Positions 1 through 13,139 of a DNA stretch of 64,000 nucleotides are shown here, piece by piece. The translations under genes and the position numbers were made by a program. The stretch spans positions 30,852,726-30,916,725 of the forward strand of contig NC_092702.1 of NCBI RefSeq assembly GCF_964275005.1, in the 5' to 3' direction. Source of the DNA: Diadema setosum (lineage: Eukaryota > Echinodermata > Echinoidea > Diadematoida > Diadematidae). Each line of letters begins with the position of its first letter. Positions within the stretch are counted from its first letter, which is position 1. The notes under the pieces are model-generated. The model had not been told where the DNA came from. It ran no database searches and was given only the letters and a program-made list of their open reading frames with translations.

Positions 1-204
1 TCATTCGTTACCAACTTTTCGAAAAGTTTCAGTATCATTTTAATCGTCGTACAGCATGTCACTGCATGTGGAGAAACTGACCGTTTATACTGTACTTTTT
101 GTTACTTTCAAAAGGCTGTGAGAATGATTTTGCTTGATTGTCTTCAAATTGCCGCAAACAACAATTAGACAGCAACTTAGTTGTTTTGCGAGACAAGAGA
201 TTAT

Positions 205-440
205 GTGCAATGTTCGTTTTTCCGAAGGTGAATTAATCCGAAAATAAAATAAGGTTTGTTTTACGAAGGGTCGAAATTCCTAAACATTCTTTTCCAACAC
301 CTAGACGTGGGTGATATTCGTAAAATGAAATAATTCTCATTGATCGTAATCCCGAGGGTTCGTTAATCCGAGGATAAAAAGTTTCGCAGTTCTGAAGGTT
401 TGTTAATTAGAAAATCGGAATAACGAAACTTCGTACTAAT
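205..440. repeat. Degenerate TTCCGAA/TTCGTTA minisatellite
   Basis: Irregular copies of a short unit around TTCGTTAATCCGAAAATAAAATAAGG recur here in fragments, such as a TTCCGAAGGT block near 221 and GGTTCGTTAATCCGAGG near 357. The same family is much better preserved at 45.3 kb and 49 to 50.4 kb. No coding potential is seen. Confidence 0.6.
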
Positions 441-1311
441 GAAATGACACCGAATTTATAAACATATTATGAGTAACATATTGCATGTGCATTTTAGTCT
501 TAGTCATAGTCATGATGCCATTGCCACAGACATGACTTATTTCCAAATAAAAGAAGAAAGACTTTCATTTGCATATTGTTGAGTGTAATGAAATTTACTA
601 CTCTGCGAGTTTGACATCATTCATCTCTTTTTCACCTGATTTATGTCGACCTGAATAAGTAGTTTAGCTTTAACTTTGATTGGAATTGGAGACAAATAAG
701 GATGAAGCACTGATAGTATGCATGTATGTGTTGTTACGTTGTTATTCATTTCTAGCTGATAAGTTAAAGTCGCTGAATGGCGAACACCTCAAGAAAATGT
801 ACAGTATTTTTTTTTTTTCAGATACATGGAAGCATTCGGGTTTCTCTTCTGATTGCTTTAATAATACTCCCAAATATCAATTTTCATCTTTTTTTTTTCT
901 TTCATGCTGAGAACACAAGTTATTTATTTCTCTGTGGAAACAGATAAAACTCGATTACGTCCAGCAATGTTTCAACAAAGTGTACGCATGGAGTGGAGGG
1001 GGATCGGCGTTTTATCTTTTGATTCTCAACATCTAGCCTTTATCTTTAGATCCGAAGTTGAATTAACATAACAAGCATTGCATGGGCAAATACTCAAAGG
1101 AGTGGTTTCTGTTTATTTTCATGTATCATTAATTTTATATTATAAGAATGTTGACCTACCGTTTCAACAGGCTTTCCCAAAATCAAAAAGAAAGGAAATG
1201 GCCCCCAAATAATTGTGTTATTGTTGAAATGAAAACAAAATCAATAAGATGTATTTCACTGTTGATGTACAGTCATGACTGTAAGCAACAATTTCCAGTT
1301 TAGAGTATGTT
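441..1311. other. No gene recognised
   Basis: AT-rich sequence with scattered T tracts. The short open frames here are not supported by splice sites, codon pattern or a recognisable domain. Confidence 0.5.
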
Positions 1312-1366
1312 TGCGAGCTTGTGCACGCATTTTTTTTTTTTTTTTGCGAGCTTGTGCACGCATTTT
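1312..1366. repeat. Short direct repeat around a T tract
   Basis: The 19-base string TGCGAGCTTGTGCACGCAT occurs twice, at 1312 and 1345, separated by an uninterrupted run of T. It looks like a local duplication or replication slippage product. Confidence 0.7.
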
Positions 1367-4300
1367 TGGTAATCACAACTCATCGCACAAATGGAAACTT
1401 TAGCTCTATTCATTGTTACCTTACAACTTCCGATGTTATGCCGTCATCACTAAAGGCAGGAGAAAGTCTAAAAGAGTGGACGAAAGCTCACCCATAAATT
1501 GCTCAAGGTTGGTAGAAGCCTAACTTATGCTGCATGTATAGCTTCCTATGTTATAATGGAGGTGTACCCCCGTCCCCCTCTCCATCCCACCACAGCTCTT
1601 CTAAGTATGCTGGATTTGTTGTTGTTGCTGTCGTCATTATCTATTCTATTGAACTTTCCAGCCATTATCTCTCGAGCTTCGGGCGGATTACGCTTAAACT
1701 ACAATGCCACTTTTGACATCGTTTCGCTTCAATGTCCCCTTTTCCCATCCTCTTCCTAATGCTCACAAAAGCCTTGATATACAGCAGCGAGCTTTGAGAC
1801 ATAAGATATAGGTAGAAAGAAATCATGGCCTCTATCAAGAGACGGTCCAGAGAAAGTTTACTTATCACATCACCGTTGTGGCTTCAAGACGTTCAGTGTC
1901 TCATCTTATAGATCCAAGTTCTCCGTCAAAAGAGATCCAAATGTTAAGTAATCAATTAAGATTGAAGCCCTAAACTGGGCTCATAGAAGACTCACGAAAG
2001 ACTTGATGCAGTAATTAAAAATACATAACGTCTTTGACCTAAATAATTGTAGTGGGTTTTTTTTTTCCATTTTCGTAAACATTAAACCGGTAGATTAAAT
2101 CGGCAGTGTATCTGACTACAGACAGAGTCTCGTGTCTTTAGACGAGGACAGCATTGTTTGGTTGTACCATGGAGCTCTATGGTTGTACACCGGGTTAGTG
2201 TACTGGGCGATTTGAGTCCTTTGTCTGAGCCGACGAGGACATGAGAATCCATATATCCCAGGAGTTTCTAACCTCATTGGTGAAGTCTTCCTTCGAGCGA
2301 AAAAAAGTGATTTCTCTTTTTAAACTATTTTTCTGGAGTATGCAAAAATAAATGCCCAAATACTTTTCTTAAAGAAGCTTTGGACATCGCAATATTTGAA
2401 CTAGTGTACTGTAGCGTTTGACAATTTGTTAACGCATTGCGTAGTGCAAAGGCAAATTGATAAAATGAGTTGCAGCGAAGAAAAGAGGCAGAGAAGTGAA
2501 GAGAGCAAATATTTTGGACGAATCATCCTCTTACTTGCTAACATTTGTCCGAAAGAGTTATGTGGTAATGTAGACTGTCAAGATTTAATCAATACTGCCA
2601 AAGATTTCCCCTAACTACTTGCCTAAAGCAATATCTACTCCAGAGCTTGGTGTTTGGTTTGTTGAAGCAGCCTTTCCCAGTCTCAGCCTGGGAATAATGT
2701 CTGTTTGCCCAGTACCATCCCGGCAGTTTCTGTTATCACAAGAGGTTCATCAAGTAATATTCGACCTGTCCTTACTGTCAACTCTTAACGAGTTCATGTG
2801 ATACTCAAACAGCGTATGATACCACTGAATTAAAGGCAATGATGTAATATCATCATGATGTAGGTATGTACTCACATGCGACAATGACGATTACCACGAG
2901 TAGGTGAGTGCCGACCTGTCTGCGGCAGGGCCGGTGTGCTGCTAGGGACGCCATGCCTTTAGGTCCTACGCCGTCAGGCGGTCCAAATGACAGCTAACAA
3001 AATTACCCTTTAGTCGGGTGCCTAGGCGTTCTCATCTGAGAGCCTGTCCTTTGACCTGGGACTCAGGAAATTTTGAGTCAGATCAGCATGAGAAATAGTA
3101 TTTTGGAAGGTTAATAGCGAATTATGATACCACGTTTATGCAATACGAACTCCAAGGCAGTTTCTTTAATCTACCTTGAGCGTGTTGCCACTACTGGTCT
3201 AAAACCGACGACCGCATTCTATGCCAAGCCTGAGTGAGCATTGGAACTCTAACAGAGGCCGGATGATCGATCCCAAGATCTATTGTATCTGATGTAAAAG
3301 CCAAGCAGCTAGACTAATCCTAGAACTGTCCAATCCCGCTTAGACTCTCACAAAGATTTCTTTCTCCTTCTCGCCTTCTCTTTCATAACACAGTTTGCAC
3401 AAAGCAGCTCATCTATTAGATAGTTCAGGTTGCTGACGTCACTAACCTCTGTCAGGTAGACCAAAACTCTTTGTCAGTTCTGAGACGAATCGATCGAGCT
3501 TTCCTTCTGATTTGGTGGCACGTTATAGTACGGGAGAAATATTACGCAACAACAATCTCAAAGCCTCCACACGCTTGTAGAGGAAAATATCCCAGCATTT
3601 ACTTAGTCTTAACCCAGTCCCTAGAATTCTGAAACGATGAGCATTAATTTTGGTCTCCACAAAAAATACGCCATCGCTTACACGTGATCGCATAGTTTGT
3701 AGAAATTAATTCCCACTTTCTATGAACAACTGACAAATATATTTTCTTCATATGAATATTAATTGCTATTATGTCCATAAATCATCATCAATCACACATT
3801 TCTGACAACACAAAAGTTCTTCTACGATATGGCAGCAAGGACTCTTTTGTAACCAATCACGCAGTCGTGAGGGAGGTCGACCTGGCATTTTGAGGTTGGC
3901 CTAGATATTTTGCCCGATAAGAGCTCCCCAAGCAATGTTGTAATCACTTTAATACACAAACTAGGTGGATGATAAGTGATACCATCGTTCCTACGATTAA
4001 ACCGATTGAATCTAGTGTCTTGTGTCTTAAACCATCAGTCACAATAAGACAAAAACTCCCGAGATGTAAACCAGACCAAGGTACGCATTCTATTTCTTTT
4101 GCGGGAGTGAAGTTTGGAAATCCTTTACCCAAAGTATTCGAGAGGAGAGGACAAGGTTTGCATTTCATACAGATCTGAAATTTCATTTCTTAACAAAGAT
4201 TGATGATAAAGTATAACTTTATTATTCTTGAACTGAATTTACAGTTCTTTTTGATTGTCAAAATGGAGATTCATCAAAACATTATAGGTAATTAATATAA

Positions 4301-4810
4301 GTGTATGCTATGTATTATGATTATGTACATATTTTTGTTTATTGTATTCATGTTGTCATACTCTCATGATCTTGCAAATATGTACGTTATGTATTCGTGT
4401 ATTCATGTAAATACGTTTGTTATTGATATACTCACCTCAACTCAGCTCGTGTTCGTATTGATATTAGTATCTAACACTATTGTGGACACTATCTCAAATG
4501 TTAGAGTTTACGTTGGTGCCACGTATTCTATATATGTATTTATATAATATTCAAGGCGCTGTTTATGACAATGACTTTTGCTCCATTAAAGTAAAAACCT
4601 GTCAACCTGGGGAGGACAATATCCCATTTAAGATTCAGTGAACTTCACATACCACATCATATGGGCACCAATATTCTATTATTCCAATAATGATAAAGAG
4701 TTTAGGTGAAAAAAAAAACAGTTACAAGATTAAATTTTGTTGGTTTTATGTGTTTTGTGGTATACATTATTAAAAGATGTTTGTGTTACCGTTTCAGTGT
4801 TAGTGTCGCC
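1367..4810. other. No gene recognised
   Basis: No convincing gene. Open frames of 60 to 90 residues occur on both strands (for example near 1500, 2430 and 3970) but lack a recognisable domain, strong start context or matching splice sites. Nothing resembling a transposon end was found. Confidence 0.45.
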
Positions 4811-4814
4811 TTGA

Positions 4815-4875
4815 TGAATATATCTATCTGTCGATCTATATTATCGATCTATCTATCAATATATATCTGTATCTG

Positions 4876-4931
<56 letters not shown>

Positions 4932-4945
4932 GTGTGTGTGTGCGT
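4815..4945. repeat. TCTA-rich and (AT)n microsatellite
   Basis: A degenerate ATCT/ATCTGT stretch runs into an uninterrupted AT dinucleotide repeat (about 4881 to 4929) and a short TG run. Open frames crossing it are low-complexity translations. Confidence 0.9.
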
Positions 4946-5694
4946 GCATTTATACAGATATCATCTCCGATTGATCCTGAATACACAATAGTAGATTATG
5001 TACTAGAAATGCATAATTTGTCCAAGTATTATATCACGTTACAGATTTGCTCGAGACTAACATCCTGACTAATTTCGGCGCAATTGTAGCGTGAAATATC
5101 CAGAATGGTGCATGGCAGATCATTCATCATATCTGATGTTGACTGAAACGTATCTATAAAACTGATCACCTATGCATGAATTCATAATTACATTACACAA
5201 TCGTGTAGACCATTGAATAATGACGAAAACGATTTGACATCACCGATAATTTCATAAATCACAAATCAAGTTAATAATATACATAATGTATTTATGTATG
5301 TTATACTACTAGTTTCAACACCTCAAGATATATCACGCGAAAAGAGTTATTATTGTTATAATTCTTACAATCATAAAGAAATTGAGAAGAATCATGATAA
5401 TAAATGATATTATTAACAGTACAAATAAGAGCAGTAAATGTGTCAAGACTGTTCATGAAACCGTCTAGACCCTAATATTCATCTCGTAGCAGACTAAACT
5501 GTCAAAGCATCGGGCTTTAACAAACAACACCCGAAAATGTTGTTCTCCTCTGTGTGATGTATTATAATTAGCGCTACTCTGTCATATTTATAAAAACAAA
5601 ATGAAGTTTTTGATCTCTATCCATCTGTATGAATAAATGAACGAATAAATGTTCAATATACGTGTATTTATGTATATATTTATGCAATTTGAAC
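4946..5694. other. No gene recognised
   Basis: AT-rich intergenic sequence. Nothing recognisable on either strand. Confidence 0.45.
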
Positions 5695-5792
5695 GTGTAA
5701 GTTTATGGAAAATGCGCTATATAAATGTATTGTTGTGATTATTGTAATTATTATCATTATTATTAATATCATTATCATTATTATTATTATTA

Positions 5793-5829
<37 letters not shown>

Positions 5830-5875
5830 CATCATGATCATGATCATCATTATCATTATCATTATTATCAGCTCA
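5695..5875 (+). repeat. LINE-like 3' tail with ATT/ATC microsatellite
   Basis: A GCGCTATATAAATG motif at about 5713 is followed by a long (ATT/ATC)n run. Many CR1/L2-type LINE 3' ends in invertebrates finish with 'agcgctatataaa' and an ATT-type microsatellite. A related tail is seen at 34.9 kb. No reverse transcriptase remains upstream. Confidence 0.5.
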
Positions 5876-6417
5876 TGACTCCTTCTCACCTCCACCTTCC
5901 CCATTCCTAATTGAACTACAGAAGGCTCCCTTGTGAAGGGCTTTGTAGGGTTTTCAGTTTTGTGGTCAATGTCTGATGTGTTTGTTGTCACTTTACACTT
6001 CTCTGCCCGTACATGACATTCTAAATTCTTAATAACGGTTTTGAAGGGAATGCACATTACAAGCCCTGCTTTTTAGCTTCCCCTCCAATTCTTAACATTT
6101 TCGAAATGTAGTAAATACAAAGCATCTAGGCTTCACATTTTTTTTTTGTGTGCTCATCTTTATATTATTTGGATACTAGTTTATTATGTAGCTTAGGCCT
6201 ATATAGGTTTGTTATTGTTGGGTGTTTTTGTTTTGTTTTTTGTTTTTTTTGCTTCATAATGCTTGTTTTGTTCGATAATATTGTTTGTTGAAAATTAAAA
6301 GAAAATAAACGAAATGAAACATAAATTGGATAGACGATTAAACATGTATTATAAACACATAAAAGACGAAGGCATAAGATATGGAAGGGTTATTTGTTGT
6401 ACGCATCTTTTCCTCAG
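5876..6417. other. No gene recognised
   Basis: AT-rich with T-rich low complexity near 6220 to 6260. Nothing recognisable before the exon-like island that begins at 6418. Confidence 0.4.
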
Positions 6418-6538
6418 GATCAGTCGCATCAAAGTCTGAATCGGAAAGCCCGAAGAACGGCCGAAGATACGGAAGACTAGAAGGAGACATGCGCGTGGCG
6501 CCAGCCAGCACTACAGGACGCAATTTGGGAGTTTCGAA
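6418..6538 (+). CDS. Candidate internal coding exon, unknown product
   Basis: This CpG-containing island stands out from AT-rich flanks. A good splice acceptor (TCTTTTCCTCAG) lies just before 6418 and a weak donor (GTTTGT) follows 6538. One plus frame is open and reads as a serine/arginine/glycine-rich stretch (SVASKSESESPKNGRRYGRL and onward). The minus strand is also open across the island, so strand is not settled. No partner exons were identified, and it may be a pseudo-exon or part of a gene extending out of view. Confidence 0.25.
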
Positions 6539-6562
6539 GTTTGTTTGTTTGTTTGTTTGTTT
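6539..6562. repeat. (GTTT)n microsatellite
   Basis: Tandem GTTT units directly abut the candidate exon and overlap its weak donor site. Confidence 0.85.
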
Positions 6563-6599
6563 TGCGATTTGCATACCCATAGACGTATTGATTTGACGT

Positions 6600-7800
6600 A
6601 CAATTTTTAACCGTCAATAATAAAAGTGACAACGATTCAATTCAGTTAATTCCTTCTTTATGTTCAATTCCAAACATTATACATGGACAACGCAACCGTC
6701 AATATAATGGCATATTTCTTGTAACTTAGTGTCACAATTACATGATCAGTAGGAATACATCTTGCGTCAGTATAAGGACTTGATGGAAATGAAAATTGAG
6801 GCATCAGGAACTGGACGGAAAACTTCATTTCACTGAAAATTGATTGTTTATCACAGGCTTAATTTGTAACCATATATATCACACTTTTGTCCACAGAATC
6901 AAGGATTTATTATCTTATTTGTATTTTGAAGACTTCCAGAACAATAAGGTATGTTGCCTGAATGTTTGTGGTATATTGATCGGCGACTTGTTTTCTCAAA
7001 TGCTACGGAAGACAATTGTGGAACAACCACAACTTGTATCAATAAGATGCGCATTCCAGTGTCGCCTTAAACTCGGCAGAGCATGGATACACCCTCGCGA
7101 CTTTCTATCACGACTGCAAAAACAAATTGTTTGTAAGAAAGTGGAAACTTGTGAATGGGTTATGACCTCATGATCACGTTTAATTGGTTTGCATATAAGA
7201 TTGCACGAGTTTAACATACCTAACTTATGACATTGACTTCGCATGTTCAATAGCTTTTGGGGGTCAATATCTTTCTGAATTCTTCTGTATGTTTGACTAA
7301 TTTATCCAGTTAAAATCGTAGTTTTGACTTAATAACCCAGTTAAAATCGTCATTTTGACTGTGGTGAGGGGATTCTCTGTAACGTATAGTCCCGTACCGT
7401 TTGTAAAGGCAAACATATCGAATGCAACCGTCGCAGTACTATCTTTTTAATCGATAGCTTACAAATCACCTGAACAATACTATTATTATTTGCCTAAGGT
7501 TAAATGTAAATGATATTCTTTTCATGACACCAGTCTATTATGTTTTAATTTCTAACCGATATAATTATGTTGGATAGTGTACTACTAGCATGAAAAGAAA
7601 GATGATCTTTACTATTAAAAAATAATGTAAAAACATTAACTTTATACACACCATCAGAACAACGATAGTACCGGACGGAGATCTAAGAGGCATATGGTAA
7701 AAAAAAACAAAATGGATCTTCTTGCAAGGTATCAGTTGGAGGGGGATGCGCGGTCCAGTGAAAGCAATTACTTAGATAATTACGCAAATGAGGCAAAGTT
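6600..7800. other. No gene recognised
   Basis: One 109-residue plus-strand frame (6844..7173) and its minus shadow are present without a domain I recognise. Two near-identical short strings, CAGTTAAAATCGT, occur at about 7308 and 7340. Confidence 0.4.
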
Positions 7801-7831
7801 TCGTCAACTTGTGTTTTGGTGTTTGTTTGTT

Positions 7832-7869
<38 letters not shown>

Positions 7870-7885
7870 TGTGTGTGTTTGTGTG
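7832..7885. repeat. (TG)n microsatellite
   Basis: A GTTT run leads into an almost pure TG repeat with two CG interruptions. Confidence 0.9.
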
Positions 7886-7918
7886 TATGAAAGTAGAAAA
7901 TATAATATTCCAAATTCA

Positions 7919-8179
7919 CACTCTAAAAAGATCCGGGTCAGTCTGACCCGGAAAGGGTTTGTTGGGGCCACTCTCCGTTCCGCGTCAGAAATGACAAGGA
8001 ATGGGGTCAGATTTTATGACCCCATTCAGAGTCATGAATCAGGCCTGTCATGAATTGGGTCAGAGTGACCCCATTCCGGGTCTTCATGACCAAAGTCCAA
8101 GTCATTTTTAACCAGGAACGGAGTGTGCCCCCAACTGACCCTTTTCCGGGTCAGTTCTGACCCGGATGTTTTTAGAGTG
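7919..8179. mobile_element. MITE with CACTCTAAAAA ends
   Basis: The 261-bp unit begins CACTCTAAAAAGATCCGGGT and ends with the near complement (CCCGGATGTTTTTAGAGTG). Inside, the motifs GGGTCAG/CTGACCC and 'gaccccatt' recur in both orientations, so much of the element can fold on itself. No transposase is present. The superfamily cannot be assigned from the ends alone, and no clear target duplication is visible. Confidence 0.75.
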
Positions 8180-8227
8180 CAGGATTACTGAAGTGATGTG
8201 ATCCAACCGGACGAAGCAACTACTGAG

Positions 8228-8292
8228 AGTTCTTTTTTATTTGTTTTGTTTTGTTTTGTTTAGTTTGTTGTTGTTGTTGTTGTTGTTGTTTT
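8228..8292. repeat. (TTTTG)n / (TTG)n low complexity
   Basis: Short runs of TTTTG followed by TTG units. Confidence 0.85.
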
Positions 8293-10785
8293 TTGCTGGT
8301 GTCTTAATTTGATGTTTGACAGTTCGTTATCGTCTTCTTGCTTCGTTACTGTATTTGCTTGTCTTGTATTTAGGCCTACATCAACACGTAAAGTGATCAG
8401 AAAATTTTCATTTTTCCCCTCAGTCAACATTCAATGTTTGGAGGTTGTATTGGAATGTCAAATGTATTTATTATAGGCCAAGTAGTAAAAAAAAAAAAAA
8501 CGACGAAAGGACTGATAATTAGTATTCATCATAACAAAGTAAACTAAAAAAAAATGCAAGACTTGCTGTCAAAATAGAAAATGGGGTAAAAACGCCAAGA
8601 TGCTAACTACCCACTCGCTTCGCTGTAATTGGACTTGCGGAAATGGGAAAGAATGATTATGACCATGATGACGTCAGCCATTTCTTAGAAATCAAACTGT
8701 GTGATGTGAATGAGTACAGAATCCAGTCAAAAGCAGCACATAGCAAAAAAATTGCATGTGTCATTCACAGTCAATGGGGAGTTTGGCGACCATCACCACC
8801 ACTACAAAAACGAAAACTGAAAGGGGATTAAGGATGAATACTTCTGTCGATTGGCTAGAGGCCGCTCCGACCCTGAACGGGTCACCGACCATGGTTAGTC
8901 ACGTGTACGATTAAGAACGACACGAGTGAAATGATCTCCATTGGGGCGTTACTTAAAAAAAAAAAAGTAGCTCGATGGTCCATCACAGTGTTAAAGTGAA
9001 GGTGGATAAAAATTGATAACTCGTCATACAGGTACGATGTGGACTAGAGCAGTGCTTCTCAACGTTTGCCGCATAGCTCTAACAGGTGGCTCTCACGAGG
9101 TCTTTCTAAAATTTAAAAAAACAGAAAGATTTGTATTCGATCTACACATGTAACTGGGTTTCAGAAAACTTTGTAGGAGCCGGAGGGGAAAAGGGGGTTG
9201 AAAAGGAAGGGATGAAAGGACGAGGCTTACATCAACCAGGATGTCATGATGACTTACGTATAGGCCGTCCATGGAGGCGGGGCTAAATGCATTGAAGTTA
9301 TTGACAATAAAATCTATGTCAACAATATTAACCCAGTATCATAATTTGCAGTGTCATTCTGTGATTTTAATAAAGAAAACCGCATCTATTCTCAGTTTCT
9401 GACACCTTTATAATAATTATTTGTCCAAAACAATCGAATCCTTTTCGAAAACACTGATGCACCTGCCGCTTTGGCTACTCGAGTGGAACGCCCGTCATGG
9501 GTGCTGTACTCGAACAATAGACTTCAGCTTCGATCAAGGTAAGGTCAGGTACGTGTTATTACCGCTGAAGTCAAAAGGTCGTTCGATTACATGATCAAGA
9601 AACTCGCTTGGAAAGGCTGATGATCATGATGATACTGTACAATATTTTCATCGTGTTTTGACTTTTGTGTTCGCTGTGGACAGCAATGAATAAATGATAT
9701 TCTGGCAGTGAAATAGAAAGTTAAATGCTCTTGAATGCTAAATGAGATCATTTTTCTATCTGCTATACAGTTTGTATATGGTAGAATGAAAAGTAAAAGG
9801 AGCGAAATGTTGTACAACATGTATACATTAAGCTTGAACATCCGTCATGAAATGCCCTCCTACCTACTCGTGTTGAAAGGTATAATGTTCCCTGTTTTCC
9901 CTGTGGAACACTTAAGTATCTTAAAACTGTAAGACAATGTTTTTTAAGGAAGGGAGCAAAAAGGGCTTCTTATTCTTGTTATAAAACTTTAAATTTAGAA
10001 TTGTGCAGATTGATTTTTGTTTAATGCAAGATCACGGGAGTACAATTATTTGCACAGTTTCACTTAGTAAAAAAACAGCTTGTTGGAGTAAACGTTATTG
10101 AAACTCAGAAAAAACCTATTGAGGTATATTGTTTAGTATGACGTTGACCCCATATGTTAAAAAAAAAGGACATGAACGATAACTGCAGAAGTTGCAGTAA
10201 CTGTCATGATAACTATCAATCTTGGCTCACCGAGTTAAATGTATCCCTAAAATTGAAAGGGAAATCTTTTGTACTTAATTCCGGAAGTCTGAAGGGTGGT
10301 TATAAAACGCCTTTCCTCCTGCAATTTGCTGCAGTAATGTGCGGTTAGCTGCTTCGGAAAAACAATCAATATAAGGCAACAGGGAATACTCGGTACAGGC
10401 AATAGATCGATTACACACCAACCCGCATACCTTTACCATCTCCAGGTTGTTTAAACACCTTTGACCAACTACTTGAAACGCTGAACAGGTCCTGTTCGCA
10501 GTGAAGTATTAAAATGCATAACAAGCAATGTCTGTCTAGGGTGTATAGTCTGAGAGTTCGTCGATTGAGTTAAAGCACTGTAAAGGGGAACTTTCCTTAG
10601 ACTAACTATGGATTAAGCAAATACAGAAGAACAGTGATACACATCAGCAGATATTGAAGAAAACCGGACAGTCGGTCAAGAACTTTGGTTTTGGTTGAAA
10701 ACTTGTGCTGCCCTCTCTAGATACGAAATGAATAACATTGTTTGCTGTCACAAGTGTACTACAGTATGAACAAAGGGAAACACAC
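8293..10785. other. No gene recognised
   Basis: About 2.5 kb without a recognisable gene or repeat end. Poly-A tracts near 8489 and 8956 may mark old retroelement insertions, but no body is recognisable. Confidence 0.4.
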
Positions 10786-10789
10786 TTAA

Positions 10790-10843
<54 letters not shown>

Positions 10844-10889
10844 TTATTATTATTATCATTATTATTATTATTTTTATTATTATTATTAC
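10790..10889. repeat. (TA)n followed by (ATT)n
   Basis: An AT dinucleotide run passes into an ATT/ATC trinucleotide run. Frames on both strands here are repeat translations (YIYI.., IIII..). Confidence 0.95.
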
Positions 10890-11022
10890 CTGTCTCCCTT
10901 GCAAGGCATGGGAAAATAATATCGTGGGGAAAGTGTGATTGTTATACAAGATTGCACTTTGTGAAATCGCCTCCCGCCCCATTTTTTTTGGTACCATACA
11001 TAGGAATACATAAGGTGTCACT

Positions 11023-11053
11023 CCCCCCCCCCCCCACACACACACACACACAT
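11023..11053. repeat. Poly-C tract joined to (CA)n
   Basis: About 13 C residues are followed immediately by a CA repeat. Confidence 0.9.
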
Positions 11054-12425
11054 ACTTCTTCTTTTTTATCACTCGGAAGTGTCACTACAAATAGAATGAA
11101 ACCTTGAAGTGTGAGTGTAAGTCCTTTGTTTTAGAGCCGAAGACCATTTTTTCTTTTGCTTGTTCGCTGATGAAACCCGGAAGTGGGCCCCCACACTTTT
11201 AAAAACGTAGCGCCGGCCATGATGTGTACATGTTTATGGAGATATCTGAAGTCTAATACATAATTTGCTGTCAAAACTTCACACTATGACGTCAAAGATC
11301 AGAATTTCTTCAGTATTCTAAAAGTCAATCCAAGCATATTTACGACGTAGGAACACTGCACTGATAGTGCATTTAACGTATCAAAGAGAAACGCCATTTA
11401 CGTCCAGTTTCCTTTGACAACAACGACGACGACAACAACAACAGCAAAGCCCATGAAAAGAAAATATTTCAAATGAGCGAATGAAAATGCGAAGAATGGA
11501 TGTTTAGAGTTCATTATCAGTTCCACGAAACCTTTTTGATGGGGCAACAGACTCACACGCACAAATTATGAAATGCGATAGGGTCTTCATCGATCGGAAG
11601 CTAATAGCAGTATAATATACCAATAAAATCATGATGGTCAATAAACATTATATTTCAGCAACTGAGAATTCTGCGAAAACAATTATTGAATGAATGATAT
11701 AGTTTATAAAAAAAGAGCTGCAAATCGAGTATTGAAAACGAAGTATTGACTGGGAGGCAAATACAAAGGAAAACTTTTTAAAGAATAAGTTTTAACCCCG
11801 TTCTCAAAGTACATCGCAATCCTCAGAGACACAGTTATAAAACGATAAAACAATATTCAAGAAACAATGTCATTTTGGGAAGACTCTTAGGAGAACGTTA
11901 GGGATTTTGTCTCTTTCCTCTTCGGATTTCCTCTCAATTTTGTCTCTCTGTCTCTTTTTTGTTTTTGTTTTTTTTTTGTCTTTCTCTTTGTTTGCTGCAT
12001 TTCTCTTGTATTTCTCCTAGTGAGCGTTGTTTGGTTGGTTTGGTGTCAGTACAACGTATTAGTTCGATTTGAATTTGACTTTTAATATGTTTTTTTTTTT
12101 TTTTGTTATGGGGGCGCGTGTTCGTAAAACTTCGTTTTCCTTGACAATTTAGAATTTATGTATCTTTACCTATGTCTGAATGTGTTTATCTGATTGAATG
12201 AAATAAATACGAATTCATTTGTTTGCTAGGCAGCTAGTGGTTGATGCCTTTAGACATGCGCAGTAAGGCGAAGTTAAGATGGTACCTCGATGTGTTATCA
12301 TTATATCAATCTTACATCGTACTCACAATGTGTATCAAAACACCAAACAGAACGAAGTCTTTCGTAGAATTTTGGAATTACTGCCTACTTCAGATCGAAC
12401 GCACGACGCTGTGATTTCCAAACGA
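11054..12425. other. No gene recognised
   Basis: AT-rich sequence with T-rich low complexity at 11945 to 11985 and 12090 to 12105. No gene is supported. Confidence 0.4.
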
Positions 12426-12575
12426 GAGAGAGCGCGCGCGCACACACACACACACGCTCACGTGACTGTATACTATGTCCAATTATCTATCTATTTATTT
12501 ATTTGTTAATATCATTGTTATTGTTATTATTATTATTATTATTATTATCATTATTATTATTATTATTATTATCAT
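12426..12575. repeat. (GA)(GC)(CA) run and (ATT)n microsatellite
   Basis: GAGAGAG, GCGCGC and CACACA runs at 12424 to 12455 are followed by a long ATT/ATC repeat at about 12515 to 12577. Confidence 0.9.
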
Positions 12576-12718
12576 TATATTTGATATTACATTACAATAT
12601 TTTTTATATCATTATATATCATAATGATGTATGTACTGTTGCACTGGATATTTGCCGTAATCGTATCGCTGTTCTGCTTGTGTTCAGCTCTGTGTTGAAA
12701 AATTGCTGGAGATTTTAA

Positions 12719-13074
12719 AGGGAATGGCTAGTAACTGATCAGTGGCAATCAGTGGGAATGCTGGGGGATGATTGTTCCAATCCTTATGGGATTCATTTAA
12801 GAGTACATTATATATCTATTGTGTGAAAATTATTTGCTTCAGAATGGTCTCATATTCAAGTAATGTGCAGTTTAATGTTTCCAGGTTAGCATGCCTGTAC
12901 AGTGACGGGGCATTAAGCTGCACATTACTTGAATATGAGACCGTTCTGAAGCAAATAATTTTCACATAACAATATAGATATATAATGTACTCTTAAATGA
13001 ATCCAACAAGAATTGGAACAATCATCCCCCAGCATTCCCACTGATTCCCACTGATCAGTTACTAGCCATCCCCT
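12719..13074. mobile_element. TTAA-flanked hairpin MITE, copy 1
   Basis: The 356-bp element is bounded by TTAA on both sides (12715..12718 and 13075..13078). Its ends, AGGGAATGGCTAGTAACTGA and the complement of GTTACTAGCCATCCCCT, open inverted repeats of about 160 bp that cover nearly the whole element. A central loop of roughly 40 bp carries GGTTAGCATGCCTGTACAGT. There is no coding sequence. TTAA duplications are typical of piggyBac and Kolobok transposons. A second copy lies at 27446..27742. Confidence 0.88.
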
Positions 13075-13139
13075 TTAAACGTGATGTTGATCCATGTGGT
13101 TGCATCACGATGCAGTCTCATGAAGTACGTGCTGTAGGC

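Noticed and set aside
3944..4186. Overlapping 69 and 80-residue frames on both strands
   Set aside because: No recognisable domain or exon boundary; likely chance.
10644..11107. Frames of 105 to 142 residues across the (TA)n/(ATT)n tract
   Set aside because: They are translations of simple repeats (YIYIYI, IIII) with no other support.
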